Shown here one piece after another: positions 63,556-64,000 of a DNA stretch of 64,000 nt. Source of the DNA: Ciborinia camelliae (Eukaryota; Ascomycota; Leotiomycetes; Helotiales; Sclerotiniaceae); the NCBI GenBank assembly GCA_025890175.1, contig JANPYM010000001.1:4368107-4432106 (forward strand), written 5' to 3'. Position 1 is the first letter of the stretch. Every line of letters begins with the position of its first letter. The position numbers and the translations under genes were made by a program. The notes beneath the pieces were generated by a model that worked only from the letters and a program-made list of their open reading frames with translations, was not told where the DNA came from and did no database searches.

Positions 63556-64000
63556 ATGAAGACATTTCAGTCGCTCATCACAGCCTTCGGGCTTCTTGCC
63601 GTAGTCAACGGTCAAAAGTATTCCAATGATACTGGTATTGCGTATACGGTTAGTTTCCAATCTTCATCAATACTGATTGATTGATACTTCTCATTTCTCA
63701 AATCGCGTGTACTGACTCTTCGTCTCCTTCTAGACTATCACTACTGATATCTATACTACTGTCTGCCCATCTGCCACCACTTTCTCCATGGGTTCTAAGA
63801 CTTATACCATCACTGATTCTACTACCTTGACCATCACTGACTGGTAAGTTTTCTGGCGCTTCAACTAGAGAAAGTCTCGATCTGACATTCCAATCTAGCC
63901 CTTGCACATACTCTACCACCGTTGCCAAGACCGCTCCAACTGTTCCAGCTTCAGCATCGAGTGTTTCCAGCAGCGCTTCCTCGGTCATTACCAGCAGTGC
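63556..64000 (+). CDS. Secreted Ser/Thr-rich wall protein, 5' part only
   Basis: Exons 63556-63648, 63734-63843 and 63899 onward join across introns of 85 and 55 nt with consistent phases; the gene runs off the window. Residues 1-19 (MKTFQSLITAFGLLAVVNG) are a signal peptide. The mature part has Thr-rich sequence around paired cysteines (YTTVCPSATTF, then TLTITDCPCTY) and passes into a Ser/Ala/Val-rich stalk. This TTxxCP and TLTITDCPCT pattern is found in small fungal cell-wall proteins such as the CCG-6-like, often GPI-anchored, group. Whether a GPI site follows cannot be seen. A long pyrimidine-rich leader suggests strong expression. Confidence 0.82.

Noticed and set aside
63698..63988. 96-codon minus-strand open frame at the window end
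   Set aside because: Antisense shadow of the Ser/Thr-rich wall-protein exons.

Overview
The window looks like nuclear chromosome from a filamentous ascomycete. Intron-containing genes with short introns (mostly 47-92 nt), GT..AG ends and CTAAC/CTAAT-type branch sites, Zn2Cys6 regulator architecture, an NRPS-like reductase relic and a fungal STAND/ankyrin relic all point there. Protein style and the AT-rich, TACC-repeat-rich intergenic DNA suggest Leotiomycetes, probably Sclerotiniaceae (Botrytis/Sclerotinia type); that placement is inference.

Layout. 1-6.5 kb: AT-rich, with one single-exon 2EXR-like orphan gene (1515-2282). 6.5-8.5 kb: a conserved 600-aa F-box protein. 8.5-19.4 kb: long gene-poor stretch holding a 27-nt palindrome, a five-unit tandem array with conserved hairpins and T-runs, two tRNA-like relics, a 17-bp minisatellite and, just after it, a candidate 63-aa three-exon minigene that simple ORF calling misses. 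19.4-22.5 kb: an 847-aa Zn2Cys6 transcription factor (minus strand, six exons). 22.5-28 kb: AT-rich DNA with coding-like debris and a badly deleted NRPS-like reductase pseudogene. 28-31.2 kb: non-coding, with a 10-N assembly gap in a C-rich tract.

31.2-50.1 kb is a dense housekeeping block: HAT2 (minus) diverges from XRN1 (plus); XRN1 converges on VPS54 (minus); VPS54 diverges from MCM5 (plus), whose promoter carries an ACGCGT box; MCM5 converges on a 1,075-aa CTK1/CDK12-like CTD kinase (minus) with a long Arg/Ser-rich N terminus. I resolved exon structures for all five from reading-frame continuity and splice signals. These genes act in chromatin assembly, mRNA decay, endosome-to-Golgi tethering, DNA replication and Pol II phosphorylation; they do not form a pathway.

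50-64 kb is gene-poor again: a decayed fungal STAND/ankyrin-repeat gene (52.5-54.1 kb), a small secreted protein of the family usually labelled DNase1 (56039-56596, minus), about 7 kb without a recognisable gene, and the 5' part of a secreted Ser/Thr-rich wall protein cut off by the window end. The most unusual items are the hairpin/T-run tandem array, the three-exon minigene with its minisatellite upstream, and the domain-by-domain decay of the NRPS-like gene.
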